From NCBI GenBank assembly GCA_963575745.1, contig CAUYUJ010009458.1, positions 140,001 through 204,000 of the forward strand: a stretch of DNA of 64,000 bases, written 5' to 3'. The first letter of the stretch is position 1, and each line of letters begins with the position of its first letter. This document shows positions 42,960 to 53,516 of this stretch, piece after piece. The notes below the pieces were generated by a model that saw nothing but the letters and a program-made list of their open reading frames with translations, was not told where the DNA came from and searched no databases. This DNA comes from Prorocentrum cordatum (lineage: Eukaryota; Sar; Dinophyceae; Prorocentrales; Prorocentraceae). A program made the position numbers and the translations under genes.

Positions 42960-43430
42960 CAGCAATGTGACTCACTATGGCGTTCTGGCTCCATTTCCTT
43001 TCACCCGAATCTCCACACGGGTGGCCTGGGGGAGGCGTCTCACTGGTCCGGCGGCGGGTCCACATTGCCGGGGTCGATGCCGTGGCGGGGGGATATGTGA
43101 ATTGGTGGCCCCGAGCTGGAACGACGTGTTTTCTCCCTGATAGCGTTTCGCTACGAAGGGTTCTACAGGAGGTCAAAGATCAGGTGGGGCCAGAGGCCAG
43201 GCGTCTCACCGCTTTGGCGGCGGTCTGGACCTTCGCAGATCCAGAAATGATGCCCCCTCTGGTGTTCTGGTTCGATCCGGTTCAGAAATGAGACTCCGTA
43301 GTGCGTTCTGGCCAGATACCCACAAATCAGTATCACTATGACGTTCTGGCTCGATGTGGTCCAAAAATTGAGCTCACCATGGCGTTTTGGCTCGATTGTA
43401 GCTCTCAGTTTCGCTCCACCAGAAAGCAGG
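42960..43430. repeat. Dispersed repeat with GGCGTTCTGG units, copy 2
   Basis: ACTCACTATGGCGTTCTGG, GTGTTCTGGTTCGATC, ATGACGTTCTGGCTCGATG and CACCATGGCGTTTTGGC recur through the interval, and GATAGCGTTTCGCTACG parallels the 39.3 kb copy. Confidence 0.7.
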
Positions 43431-43694
43431 GGAGGGGGAGGGGGGGGCCAGTGTTCTGGCTCGGTGTCGGCCTTCGCCGATCCAGGAGGCCCGCCCGCTG
43501 GACGCTCTCGTCGTCTCCCGGGGCGTACCCCTACGGGCGGGCGTGTGGGAGGCGATGGGTTCGTCTTGCCCCCGTGGACGGTCCCGTCGTCTCCCACGCT
43601 CCCGCTGCGGGCGAGCGTGTGGGTGGCGACGAGGTCGTCCCGTCGCCGTGGTCTGTTCGCCCGTCGGACGGATCCTCCATGCTCCGCTCCGCTC

Positions 43695-43876
43695 CCTCCC
43701 TCACTCCCTCCCTCCCTCCCTCCCTCCCTCCTCCCTCCTCCTCCTCCTCCTCCTCCTCCTCCTCCTCCTCCCCTCCTCCTCCTCCTCCTCTCTCTCCTCC
43801 TCCTCTCCTCCTCTCCTCCTCCTCCTCCTCCTCCTCCTCCTCCTCCTCCTCCTCCTCCTCCTCCTCCTCCTCCTCC
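43695..43876. repeat. (CCCT)n then (CTC)n array
   Basis: CCCTCCCTCC followed by an almost uninterrupted CTC run. Confidence 0.95.
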
Positions 43877-44440
43877 CTGCTGTCCTGGCCCGATGTCCGC
43901 CGTCGCAGGTCCAGACCCTCGCTGGCAGGGGGCAGGGAGCGCTCACGATTCCAGCTGTCCTGTTCTGGCCCCGCTTCCGTCCTCGCAGGTCCAGACACGG
44001 AGCTCCTCCTCGCGCGTTCTGGCTCGACGTCGGCCGTCGCAGGTCCTGGAAGTGCTGCGGGGGCGAAGAATTCTCGCCATCCCAGCTGTCCTGAGGTCCA
44101 GAAAGTATGGCAGGGCCATCGGGCTCGCACGATTCCAGCCTGCCATAGGTCAAGAAAGAATGGCAGGGGCATCGGACTCATCGTTCCAGCTGTCCTCATC
44201 AGATTCTCACCATCCTAGGCGTCTAAGGTCCAGAACATGTAGCAGGGGCCTAGGATTCTGACCCATCCAGTTGCCCTAGGTCGAGAAGGGGTGGCACTTT
44301 GTCAACTCTCCTGGGTCCAGATAGTGTGGCAAGGCCATCATATTCTCACCATTCCGGCTTTTCTCCGTTCAGGAGGTGTGGCAGGGGCAATGGATTCTCA
44401 CCATTCCGGCTGTCCTGGGTCCATCACGCGATCCGCCCCA
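43877..44440. repeat. Degenerate 50-60-bp minisatellite
   Basis: Each unit contains GGTCCAGA, TGGCAGGGGCAT and ATTCCAGCTGTCCTG variants. About nine diverged units can be followed. Confidence 0.75.
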
Positions 44441-44469
44441 GGATCGATATTATGGCAGGGCGGCGCCGG

Positions 44470-44780
44470 GGAGGGGGAGCAGGTGAGGAGGAGAGAGAGG
44501 CGGAGGAGGAGGATGATGATGATGAGGAGGAGGAGGAGGCGGAGGATGCGGAGGAGGAGGAGGAGGAGGAGTGGAGGAGGAGGCGGAGGAGGAGGAGGAG
44601 GATGAGGAAGGGGAGGAGGAGGAGGAGGAAAAGAAAAGGAGGAGGAGGAGCAGGAAGAAAAGGAGGACCAGGAGGATGAGAAGGTGGAGGAGGCGGAGGA
44701 GGAGGAGTGGAGAAGGAGGAAAAGGAGGATGAGGAGAAGGAGGAGAGGAAGGAGAAGACAAAGGAGGAAGAGTACGAGGG
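44470..44780. repeat. (GAG)n-rich array
   Basis: GAGGAG with GATGAT, GGCGGA and AAGGAG interruptions. Confidence 0.93.
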
Positions 44781-45650
44781 GGGACCTGTGGGACATCACA
44801 GAACTCTCTGAGGACAGCTCCTACGCAAGCAGGGGTGGGACCGCTTGATGCCTGATGCTGTTCCAAGCGCGTTCTTGTCACCATGTCGACATCATGACCG
44901 TCCAGTTCATCAAAGTGTTCAATTCCGTCATCGTAGCGACAATATGATGGGGCTGTGATCGCAAACCGAAATTTCAGGCGTCGATTCGTCTCCACCCCAG
45001 TTGCCATTGGGGTGCTTCGCGCTTGGGTAAGTTTTGCCTCTTGGGTGTGTGTTGACGGGGCTCCGACAGCTCGTGGAACAGTATCGTGGTCATCGTGAGG
45101 CCTCGTGGTGGTATGTCGGAGATCTTCTTGAACCGTCGCCGATTGTTTGGAGCCTTCTTGGAGGTCATCCTGGGTCACCCTGGCCCTTTTGCGGCCATCT
45201 TGGGCCGTCTTGGGCGCTCCAACCCCTCGTCATTCCTCCCGCCCGCACCCAGGGTGTGAGGGGGTAGACCTCTCTGAAGGAAAGCACGTTGTGGAAAGAT
45301 GGAAAAAATCAATTTGCTAGACCACTTTAGCCCAAAGGGCTGGTGGTATTCTGCTCGGGAGTCTCTGCTGAGAGCATTCGCTCCAGATCCAGCGACCATC
45401 GGCCGCGGTATGTCGTTTCCGGCGCGTCCGGGCCCCGAAGCAGCGAAACAGCCACCAGAATCGGAAACGAAGGTTGGAGGAGGCAGGCGGAACACTATCG
45501 GTAACAGCTGCTCAAGGCTGGGCGTTGTCTTGCAGCTGAGGCCGACGCGAGAGCCCGCTGTAGGCTCGCGCCTCCCGTCAAGCGAAGCAGAGCGACACGC
45601 GATCAGCCTTCAAAGCGTAGGCATGCCGCAGGGGCCGCCGCCGCGACGCG
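44781..45650. other. Unassigned region
   Basis: 45130-45235 carries CTTCTTGGAGG/CATCTTGGGCC units of the GGGGCCTCTTGG family. A + frame from ATG 45301 (KINLLDHFSPKGWWYS) has mixed composition but no known domain and is not called. Confidence 0.35.
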
Positions 45651-45654
45651 CTGA

Positions 45655-45764
45655 GCAGACGTTTCTCTCCCTGCGGCGCCTCCGGAGGCGCCCCCGTCGC
45701 ACGCGAGGGGGTCCAGCGGAGGTCCAAAAACTCCGCGCGGACTGTCCAACGTGTATTGAAATGG
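45655..45764. mobile_element. GC-rich fold-back element, copy 3 (degraded)
   Basis: CTGCGGCGCCTCCGGAGGCG in the centre and GAGGGGGTCCAGCG then CTCCGCGCGGACTGTCC on the right align with the family. The left arm is mostly lost. The end GGCGGACTGTCCAACGTGTA is partly repeated at about 45880-45902. Confidence 0.6.
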
Positions 45765-46139
45765 CCTTCTTGAGGGCCCCTTGAGCCGTTTTGGAGCCTT
45801 TTTGAGGGCCCCTTGAGCCGTTTTGGACATTGCGAAGGCCCAAGAGGCGAACATGCTAAAAATGTAGGGTTTCCTAAGGGCGGACTGTCCAACGTGTATA
45901 TTGATGCCGTTCTTTGTTCCTCAATGCTTTCTTGGCCCTTGCTCCCGAAGCGTCCAACGTCTCCCCGCCCAGGCGCTGACGGCCTGGGACAAGAAGTGAC
46001 CGCCGCCTGCCGCCCCTCTTCGCCGCACCGCGGTCAGGGCAGGCCCCCGGCCCAGGCGTCCGATGCTTTCTGCGCGGCCTCTTTGTCCTACCCGAGACGT
46101 CGCCACGTCACGAGCCTGCCGTACGCCCTGCAGGGCTGC

Positions 46140-46350
46140 TCACGGTCCATGTCGACCCGACCCGATCCGACCCGATCTCCAAACGTCGATTCCGATTTCG
46201 ATCTCTACCGATCCGGCACCGACCGACTCCCTCGCGCCTGCAGGGGCCACGCCCGATCCGTGGTCCCGAGCGACCGGGTGCCCGTCCGACTCTGCGCCGG
46301 TTCGGGCGCGATCCTGTCCGTCTCCGACCCGGCCGGCCCGGTCTCGCGAT
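46140..46350. repeat. GATCCGAT-type repeat, second locus
   Basis: GACCCGATCCGACCCGATC, GATTCCGATTTCGATC and CCGATCCGGCACCGACC form an irregular array like that at 18.2 kb. Confidence 0.6.
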
Positions 46351-46639
46351 TCGGCCCACTCAGGCTTGTGCCCTACGGAGGAGGCGCAGCAAGAGGAGCA
46401 GGAGGAGGAGGCGGAGGAATCGAAGGACCTACTCTTGCAAACGCCTTCATGCCCCTCGGAGCCGGCCGTGCGCGCACACCCGCCGAATCTGGCCGCGGAT
46501 GCGCTGCACGCGCCGCTTCTCGAGTGCGGGCGGAACTGTCTCGGGGCCTCGACGTTGCCCCAGCGGCGGTCACATCGGACGTCGGATTGTTTAGGCCTCG
46601 CAGATGTGGTCAGCGTAGACTTGGTCGAAGGATCGCTCC

Positions 46640-46765
46640 GCATGATGCGGCTCGATGCGGCGCCCGATTTTCTGCACGTCGACGGCGCCGATACGTCGCC
46701 CACGTCGCCGATGCATTGCCGATGCGTCGCCGATGCGTTGGCGATGCGGCGGGATCCTCCGACTA
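46640..46765. repeat. CGCCGATGCGT tandem motif
   Basis: GCCGATGCGTCGCCGATGCG and GCGATGCGGCGGGATCCTCCG. A related stretch at 47100-47225 also has GATGCGGTGCGATCCTCCG and GCCGATCCATCCCCGATGCG. Confidence 0.65.
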
Positions 46766-46814
46766 CAGCCGCTCGGACCCATGCGATATTGCGCGTGAAG
46801 AGAAACGGCTGCAT

Positions 46815-46967
46815 TAAAGCATAGAGCATAGACTTTCGGAGATGCGTGCGGATTTCTTGGATCTTCGCTGGACCTCCCCCCCCACCTCCGGCGCCGCCCC
46901 CTGGCGCGGGGGGGTCCCAGCGCCGACCCAATGAATCCGCGCGGGCCTCCGAACATCTATGTCAACG
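46815..46967. mobile_element. GC-rich fold-back element, copy 4
   Basis: The left arm TTTCGGAGATGCGTGCGG then ATTTCTTGGAT pairs with the right arm AATCCGCGCGGGCCTCCGAA. The flanks AGCATAGA and TCTATGTC extend the stem. The centre is CCTCCGGCGCCGCCCCCTGG. Confidence 0.8.
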
Positions 46968-48049
46968 CCAATGTTTCTTCTTCTAGTGCTGACACCTACG
47001 CCCCGGTGGCACGTCGGTGAGCAAGGTTGGAGCACCGCAAGCCAAGGGAAGCAAAGGTCACTGTCATTCCAGGTCTCTCAGATGGGGCCAGAGCAGATGG
47101 CGTCGGAGGATCACGCCGCATCGCCGATCCATCCCCGATGCGGCGCGATTCGGAGTCCGATTTCTCCGTCCCGACGTCGTCGGTGCATCGATGATGAATC
47201 AACGATGCGGTGCGATCCTCCGACCCCATCTGCTCGGCCCCCTTTGGGAGGCCTTCACTGTGTCAGCGCGAGCAGGGTGGTGGCGCGAGGGAGACGGCTT
47301 TTCTGTGAAGGCGGCGGGAGACTTCGTAAGTGGCCGGGGCCTTTTTGAGGAGGACCTGGAGTCTCCTGAGAGGGCTCCAGTGTCAGAGGAGCAAGAAACC
47401 ATGACAGTGATACGTTCCAAAAGTTCCAGATTTTTCCCGTGCGGCCAGGGACGAATTGCCTCAGGCCGTAACTCCAGAATTCTTGGCGGTTCGTGTGTCC
47501 CCACCTACTTGTGGCATCGGCATCCGGTGACTGGATTGGATTTGAGTTCATTCGTCGCCCACGTACGGCAAGCACATGGAGTACATCAAAGTCAGGGTGA
47601 TCCCCTACTTGTTCCACTTCTGAGCTGCAGCATTTTTTCTCCTCTCCCCGCTGCCTCGGTTCCCTTTTCGTCGCCGTTCTTTTCGTTTTGCCGTCTTTCT
47701 ACTCTTCGCACTCTCTCTCGCTTTTGTTCCTTCGTCGTTTTGCCCCCTCGCACTTTGCTCGCGGTGCCGTGTTGCCGGTTCGGCGTAGCTGCCCCTCGCT
47801 TGTCTGCCCGACTTTGTGGCGCCGCGCGGGTGTCCGCCCGCGGTCGCGATCAAAAAATCCCCCCCGCCTACCCACGCAGCGCCGATGGCCCGGCGAGTTG
47901 CATTGATCAGGGACGCGTGGGAGCACGCAGTTGAAGAAAGAGGGGCAGCCGTCGAGGCGAATATCGGGATCAGTTTGAGCAGGCCCGGGAGTCGACCAAG
48001 CATATTTTCGCGGGTCTCTTGAGATGGGAGCTTGTTGGCAGCTTACCTG
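46968..48049. other. Unassigned region
   Basis: Includes the 47100-47225 CGATGCGG motif. A + frame at about 47345-47620 contains protein-like pieces (LESPERAPVSEEQETMTVIR) but no domain, and is not called. Confidence 0.3.
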
Positions 48050-48190
48050 GGCCACGCCGGGGCCACTTTGGAGGCATGTGGGGCCATCTTGGGGCTCTCT
48101 TGGGGCCCTCTTGGGGCTCTCTTGAGGCTCTCTTGGGGCTATCATGGGGGCCTCGGGGGCTCTTTTTGGGCCATCTTCGAGGCCATCGAT
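48050..48190. repeat. GGGGCTCTCTTGG-type minisatellite
   Basis: GGGGCCATCTTGGGGCTC and CTTGGGGCCCTCTTGGGG units of the family described at 38.9 kb. Confidence 0.75.
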
Positions 48191-48919
48191 TACAGAAGGG
48201 TGGACAACCAATTACGACCCCCCCGTCGAACGGTGGCCGAACAAGCTCATCGTGGGGCGCTCTTGTGGCCGTCTCTGGCCCCTTTTGCCCGCGCAGGGTC
48301 GTGCGCGCAGTCTTGTGGCTCGTGCGCGTGTACGGTAGGGGTGGTTCGGCGTTCGCTCCTTGGCCCGCCAGTGAGCCGCTGGCCCCAAGCTTCCTCGGCA
48401 CAACTGGCCTCCTGTTACGCGTTTGCTCGGCAGCCCCCCAAAAACGGGGAAAACTGACGGCATGAAGGAAGCAGGCCCTGGATCCGTCCCTTGGCTTCCG
48501 GCCTCCAGGGAGATTGTCTTCGGCCCCGGTGGATATGACAAGAGCAGCTCGGGGTGAAGCGCGCCAGTGCTGGGGAGGGCCCCCCGGGGGTCTGGCGCTC
48601 GCTGCTCCGAGGGCCCGCGTCTCGCGCCCCTGCCAGACCAGGATATGGGGCCCCAAGATCGGGCGCGTGGCGGCTGCGTTGCCTCTCTCCTCGGGCAGGC
48701 GGGGAGGGCGGGAGGGAGGGGGAGGATGAGGAGGAGGGGGGGGGATCAAGCTCGGTGCGCTCGCGTCATATCTGACGTCCTACCCTCCCTCCCATCCCTT
48801 ACCATGGCGCTGATTTTCTCTATCCGCGGACGCGTGTCGTAGCGGACCTGTGGCTCCGCGCGCGCGTGCGTAGTGGGTGGTGGTGCACGTGCGTGCGTGC
48901 GTGCGTGTGTGCGTGGTTG
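48191..48919. other. Unassigned region
   Basis: Mixed GC-rich sequence with a short GAGGAG/GGGGAGG stretch near 48710-48745. No gene is supported. Confidence 0.3.
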
Positions 48920-49090
48920 TCGTGGTGGTGGTGTGGTGGTGGTGGTGGTGGTGGTGGTGGTGGTGGTGGTGGTGGTGGTGGTGGTGGTGGTGGTGGTGGT
49001 GGTGCTGTGGTGCTGGTGGTGGTGCTGGTGGTGGTGGTGGTGGACTGGTGCTGGTGCTGGTGGTGGTTGTGGTGGTGGTGGTGGTGGTGG
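48920..49090. repeat. (GGT)n microsatellite
   Basis: An almost pure GGTGGT run with a few GCT and TGT interruptions. The complementary motif occurs at 53.44 kb. Confidence 0.95.
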
Positions 49091-49282
49091 AGGCCGGCGC
49101 CTCAACGAGAGCAGCATTTTGGGAAAAAATGACGCCGGCGCCTCAGCGAGAGTCGTTTCCCGGGATTTCCCGGGCATCCTGTGTGTTAGAAACAATACGC
49201 GGGGGGTGCGCGGCCATCACCCGGACGCCATCAGGGGAAGAGGGAAAGTATATTCATTTGAGAGAGTTTCTGTGGAACTCAC
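49091..49282. other. Spacer with a short duplication
   Basis: GCCGGCGCCTCAACGAGAG at 49093 is repeated as GCCGGCGCCTCAGCGAGAG at about 49134. The rest is unassigned. Confidence 0.5.
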
Positions 49283-50768
49283 GTCATCCTCACCCCCGGC
49301 GCGAAGAGCACGAGTCCAGAGCGGCCTCCGGCACCGTTTCCGGACAGATCCGCTGGATCCGGTGGATCAGCCGACGAACCCCAAACCGCCGCCCTCGCCT
49401 GAGACATCCTCACAAAACGGGCCCCGGGGGAGATGCCCAGAGGAGCCCAGAGCGGCCTCCGGCACCGTTTCTGGACGGATCCGCTGGATCCGGTGGATCC
49501 GCCGACGAATCCCAAACCGGCGCCCTCGCTTGAGACATCCTCGCAAAACCGGCCCCGGGGGAGGTGCCCAGAGGAGCCCAGAGCGGCCTCCGGCACCGTT
49601 TCCGGACGGATCCGCTGGATCCGGTGGATCCGCCGACGAATCCCAAACCGGCGCCCTCGCCTGAGACATCCTCACAAAACGGGCCCCAGGGGGGATGCCC
49701 AGAGGAGCCCAGAGCGGCCTCCGGCACTGTTTCCGGACGGATCCGCTGGATCCGCTGGATCCGGTCCGACGAATCCCAAACCGGCGCCCTCGCCTGAGAC
49801 ACCCCTCACAAAACGGGCCCCGGGGGAGATGCAAGAGGAGCCCAGATCCTCCGGCACCTTTCGGACGGATCCGCTGATCCGGTGATTCCGCCGACGAATC
49901 CCAAACCGGCGCCCCGCCTGAGACATCCTCACAAAACGGGGGGGGATGCCCAGAGGAGCCCAGAGCGGCCTCCGGCACTGTTTCCGGACGGATCCGCTGG
50001 ATCCGCTGGATCCGCTGGATCCGGTGACGAATCCCAAACCGGCGCCCTCGCTTGAGACATCCTCACAAAACCGGCCCCGGGGGAGGTGCCCAGAGGAGCC
50101 CAGAGCGGCCTCCGGCACCGTTTCCGGACAGATCCGGTGGATCCGCTGGATCCGACGAATCCCAAACCGGCGCCCTCGCTTGAGACATCCTCACAAAACG
50201 GGCCCCGGGGGAGGTGCCCAGAGGAGCCCAGAGCGGCCTCCGGCACCGTTTCCGGACGGATCCGCTGGATCCGGTGGATCCGCCGACGAATCCCAAACCG
50301 GCGCCCTCGCTTGAGACATCCTCACAAAACCGGCCCCGGGGGAGGTGCCCAGAGGAGCCCAGAGCGGCCTCCGGCACCGTTTCCGGACAGATCCGCTGGA
50401 TCCGGTGACGAATCCCAAACCGGCGCCCTCGCTTGAGACATCCTCACAAAACCGGCCCCGGGGGAGGTGCCCAGAGGAGCCCAGAGCGGCCTCCGGCACC
50501 GTTTCCGGACAGATCCGGTGGATCCGCTGGATCCGGTGACGAATCCCAAACCGGCGCCCTCGCTTGAGACATCCTCACAAAACCGGCCCCGGGGGAGGTG
50601 CCCAGAGGAGCCCAGAGCGGCCTCCGGCACCGTTTCCGGACGGATCCGTTGGATCCGGTGGATCCGCCGACGAATCCCAAGCCGGCGCCCTCGCCTGAGA
50701 CATCCTCACAAAACGGGCCCCAGGGGGGATGCCCAGAGGAGCCCAGAGCGGCCTCCGGCACCGTTTTA
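49283..50768. repeat. 131-bp satellite-like tandem array, about 11 units
   Basis: TGCCCAGAGGAGCCCAGAGC recurs at 49433, 49564, 49695, 49946, 50086, 50214, 50345, 50467, 50598 and 50729, with a degraded unit near 49828 and a partial first unit. Spacings are mostly 131 bp with 122, 128 and 140-bp variants. Length changes are due mainly to a 9-bp subrepeat, GGATCCGCT or GGATCCGGT, present one to three or more times per unit. The unit length is not a multiple of three, so the frames open across it shift between units and are not a gene. The GCCCTCGCTTGAGACATCC part resembles the start of the 150-bp repeat at 33.0 kb. Confidence 0.95.
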
Positions 50769-50795
50769 CTTTCGCCCAGAAGCGCGCGCCCCTTC

Positions 50796-50797
<2 letters not shown>

Positions 50798-50831
<34 letters not shown>
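50798..50831. repeat. (TA)n microsatellite
   Basis: A pure TATATA run just after the last 131-bp unit. Confidence 0.97.
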
Positions 50832-50835
<4 letters not shown>

Positions 50836-51484
50836 ACTCCCGATCAACCGCAGAGCGGCGGATGTTATTGAGTAATTGTGGATGGGCCATCATCGGAAAG
50901 GCCCTGGCCGCCGTCCGCCAGCGGACGACTTCCAGGGCCCAGATGTCAGTTGGGTCCCGCGCCGCCGCGAGCACGCCACAAGACGCCGTGGCGACGAGGG
51001 AAGGGCCCCGAAGCAGCCCAGACAGGCGTCCGTCCGACCCTGGCCTGCCCTCGAGGCCACCCCCGCGGGGACAAACGAGGGCGCCCCCAGCAGCCGCCAG
51101 CGGCCGCCCCCACACCCCGACGGGGGAACGCGGGCGGCCCCAAACCCATACCGAGGGGCGCCGCACCAAAACTTCGAGGCGGACCCCGCAGGACGGCTCG
51201 AGGGCCCGCCCCCTGCGCTCCCCGCGCGTCGCCGCCCTGGCCCGCTGCGTGGCCTCCGCGGCGGGGCGAGCCCGCTTGGCCGCCCTGGCCTGCTCCGGCT
51301 CCCTAGGCATGCTGGCGAGGCTCCCTAGCCATGCTGGCGAGCGTCAGTATCGTTTCACCGACCCCCATCCCCATCCCCATCCCCTTCGAGACCCCCACCA
51401 AATTATCCTCCCAGTTGGGGGTGCACCCCTCGAGACCCGAAGGGAACGGCCTATATCCACATCTAGGGGGCCCAGGCCACGCGC
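50832..51484. other. Unassigned GC-rich region
   Basis: Overlapping open frames on both strands. A short CCCATCCCCATCC run is at about 51363-51384 and a GCTGGCGAGGCTCCCTAG-like duplication is at about 51308-51340. Confidence 0.35.
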
Positions 51485-52510
51485 CACAAGACATGTGAGG
51501 GGTGTGCAGTATTCGATTCGGGTACGCCGTACATCGGTCGATCACAGGTGGGCTCCCTACGGAGCCGCGAACAGTGTGAGGGGTGCGCCGCGTTGTGTGT
51601 GTGTGTGTGTGTGTGTGCGTGTGCGTGTGCGTGTGCGTGTGCGCTTTTGTGTGTGTGTGCTCTGTGTGTGCTTGTGCTTGTGCTTGTGCTTGTGCTTGTG
51701 CTTGTGCTTGTGCTTGTGTTATGTGGGTGTGGTGTGTGTATGTGTGTACGTGTGTGCATGGATATGTGTATGTGTGTGTGGGAGTGTGTGTGTGTGTGTG
51801 TGATGTGTATGTGTATGTGTGTATGTGTGTATGTGTATGTGTGTGGGAGTGTATGTGAGTGTGTGTGAGGGGGGGATGGGGGGGGGGCTGGTGCGCCGTC
51901 CGCCGGCGCCCACTGAGACCGTCACTGGGGCTCCCTGCGGGCCTGCGGTGCCGCGCAGCGTGTGAGGAGCGTGCCAGCTCGAGGGCGGGCACGCCCCACG
52001 TCGGCGCCCACGGAGACGCAGGTGGAGCTCCCTGTGGGTCAACGAGACGTTTGAGGGGTGTGCAGTCTTGGGGGCCGGTGCGACGTACTTCGGCGCACAC
52101 TTCGACCGCAGGTGTTCGGGCTCCCCATGGGGCCACGAGGCGTGTGAGGATTGTGCCGAGTGGGGTGGGCGGGTTCGTCATACGCTGGCGCCTACCGAGA
52201 CCGTAGGTGCATTGCCCACTGTGAACATCGTACGCCATTCGTCGGCGTGCACCGAGACCGAAGGTGTGGCTCTCTCTTGTTGGTGGTTCAAGGATGGGGT
52301 CCTGAGGGATGGGGTCGTAAGGACGAGATGTCTCAAACAACGTAAATCCACCCTTGGACCCCTTTTTCTCCCTAGGACCCCATCCCTCAGGACCCCATCT
52401 TTGAACCGCCGATTCTGGGCCTCGAGGCGTGTGCACAAGCTGGTACGCCATAGGCCGGCGCCCACTGAGACCGCAGGTGGGGCTCCCTGCGGGCCCGCGG
52501 GGCAGTGCGG
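51485..52510. repeat. 85-94-bp minisatellite family, forward locus
   Basis: Landmarks GTGTGAGGGGTGTGC, GGCGCCCACTGAGACCG and GGGGCTCCCTGCGGGCC recur. The array is interrupted by the TG microsatellite at 51595-51870 and becomes diverged to the right. It is the reverse complement of the much more homogeneous array at 55.6-56.5 kb. Confidence 0.8.
51595..51870. repeat. (TG)n/(GTGCTT)n microsatellite
   Basis: GTGTGT, GTGCGTGTGC and GCTTGTGCTTGTGC blocks inserted within an 85-94-bp unit. Confidence 0.95.
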
Positions 52511-52539
52511 ATTCAAAACGGAGACCCCACTTCGGCCAC

Positions 52540-52700
52540 GCACAGAGGGGGGGCAGGAGGAGGGCGGAAGGCTTCTTAGAGAAGCACCCCCTGCTCCTTA
52601 GAAGGCGCGGGCCGTCTCTGTACATGTGGGGCTCGCGCCTTCTAAGAAGCAGCCCCCTTCTAAGAAGGCTTCCCCCCTCCCCCTGCCCCCCTGTGCTCGC
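52540..52700. mobile_element. Fold-back element, GAAGGCTTCTTAG type
   Basis: The left arm GCACAGAGGGGGGGCAGGAG then GAAGGCTTCTTAG and TTAGAAGGCGCGGGCC pairs with the right arm GCTCGCGCCTTCTAA, then TCTAAGAAGGCTTCCCCCC and CCCCTGTGC. The right flank GCTCGCCGCC recalls the ends of the GAGAAGG elements at 19.7 and 37.1 kb. Confidence 0.75.
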
Positions 52701-52840
52701 CGCCAGACAGGATGGTTGTGGAACTCAGGACGGACGACTCCCGGGCCCTGGGCCCCGGGGCCGTCACCCAGGACGTCGCAGGAGGAAGAAACGGTCTCAG
52801 GGAGTGGAGGTCCAGACCTCCGGGCTTCCATGTCGTGCAG

Positions 52841-53060
52841 ACACGATCGCGGCGTGGGAGGTCTGTGGGGGGGAGGCGTGGGAGCGGGTTGGCGGGGACC
52901 CCGATCTGGCTCGCCGCTGGGAGTGGCCCGACAGGTGGTGCACGCTCCTCGCGCAGGCCGTGCGTGCGGGCGCGCTCTTTGCGTGCCCGCTCTGGATGGT
53001 TTCACGGCAGCTGTTCTGTTGCGAGGCCCGGCCTCGCGACGTCGTGATCTCTTCCATGTT
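52841..53060 (+). CDS. Possible exon, hypothetical protein
   Basis: After a CATGTCGTGCAG acceptor-like site the frame reads DTIAAWEVCGGEAWERVGG then DPDLARRWEWPDRW and CTLLAQAVRAGALFACPLW. It is non-repetitive and protein-like, with several Trp residues. No donor, family or neighbouring exon could be established. Confidence 0.3.
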
Positions 53061-53439
53061 GCGTGCGTCTTCCCCATCGACCCGGGCCTCCAGGGGCCCG
53101 AAACGGGCCCCAGGGGTCCGTCGAGAATCCAGCCAGGATCGGAACACGGGTCACCAGGAAGGGGCCAGAGAGGAGTGGGGACCGCGCACCGACCGAAAAG
53201 ATCCAGTCGTCGGAGGGCTGCGGAGGCGCGGTGGAGTCCGTGGCGACTTCTGATGGGGCGCCAGAAGCTTCTCCGGCCGAGCCTGGCTCCATCTGCCCCC
53301 GCGGGCGCCTCTCACCGTGGAACGGTGATGCAGCTTTTGCGCCCGACGCGCGGAGCATGCCCCGCGAAATAACTTGTCTGGTTGCAGCGCAGCAGCTGTC
53401 TGATGAGCCTGCCGATTGCCGAGCACAGGGATGCGCACC

Positions 53440-53516
53440 ACCACCACTACCACCACCACCACCACCACCACCACCACCACCACCACCACCACCACCACCA
53501 CCACCACCACCACCAC
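53440..53516. repeat. (ACC)n microsatellite
   Basis: A pure CACCAC run. Confidence 0.97.

Noticed and set aside
49367-50761. Gly/Trp-rich and Arg/Pro-rich frames in the 131-bp array
   Set aside because: The unit length is not a multiple of three, so the frame changes from unit to unit. Each frame starts at the same repeated ATG or GTG.
49283-50768. CRISPR array
   Set aside because: There are no short identical repeats with unique spacers. The whole 131-bp unit is conserved, and the setting is eukaryotic.
50598-51803. 401-codon + frame
   Set aside because: It runs from a 131-bp unit through a TA run and a TG microsatellite. It has no coherent protein-like core and other frames are open alongside it.
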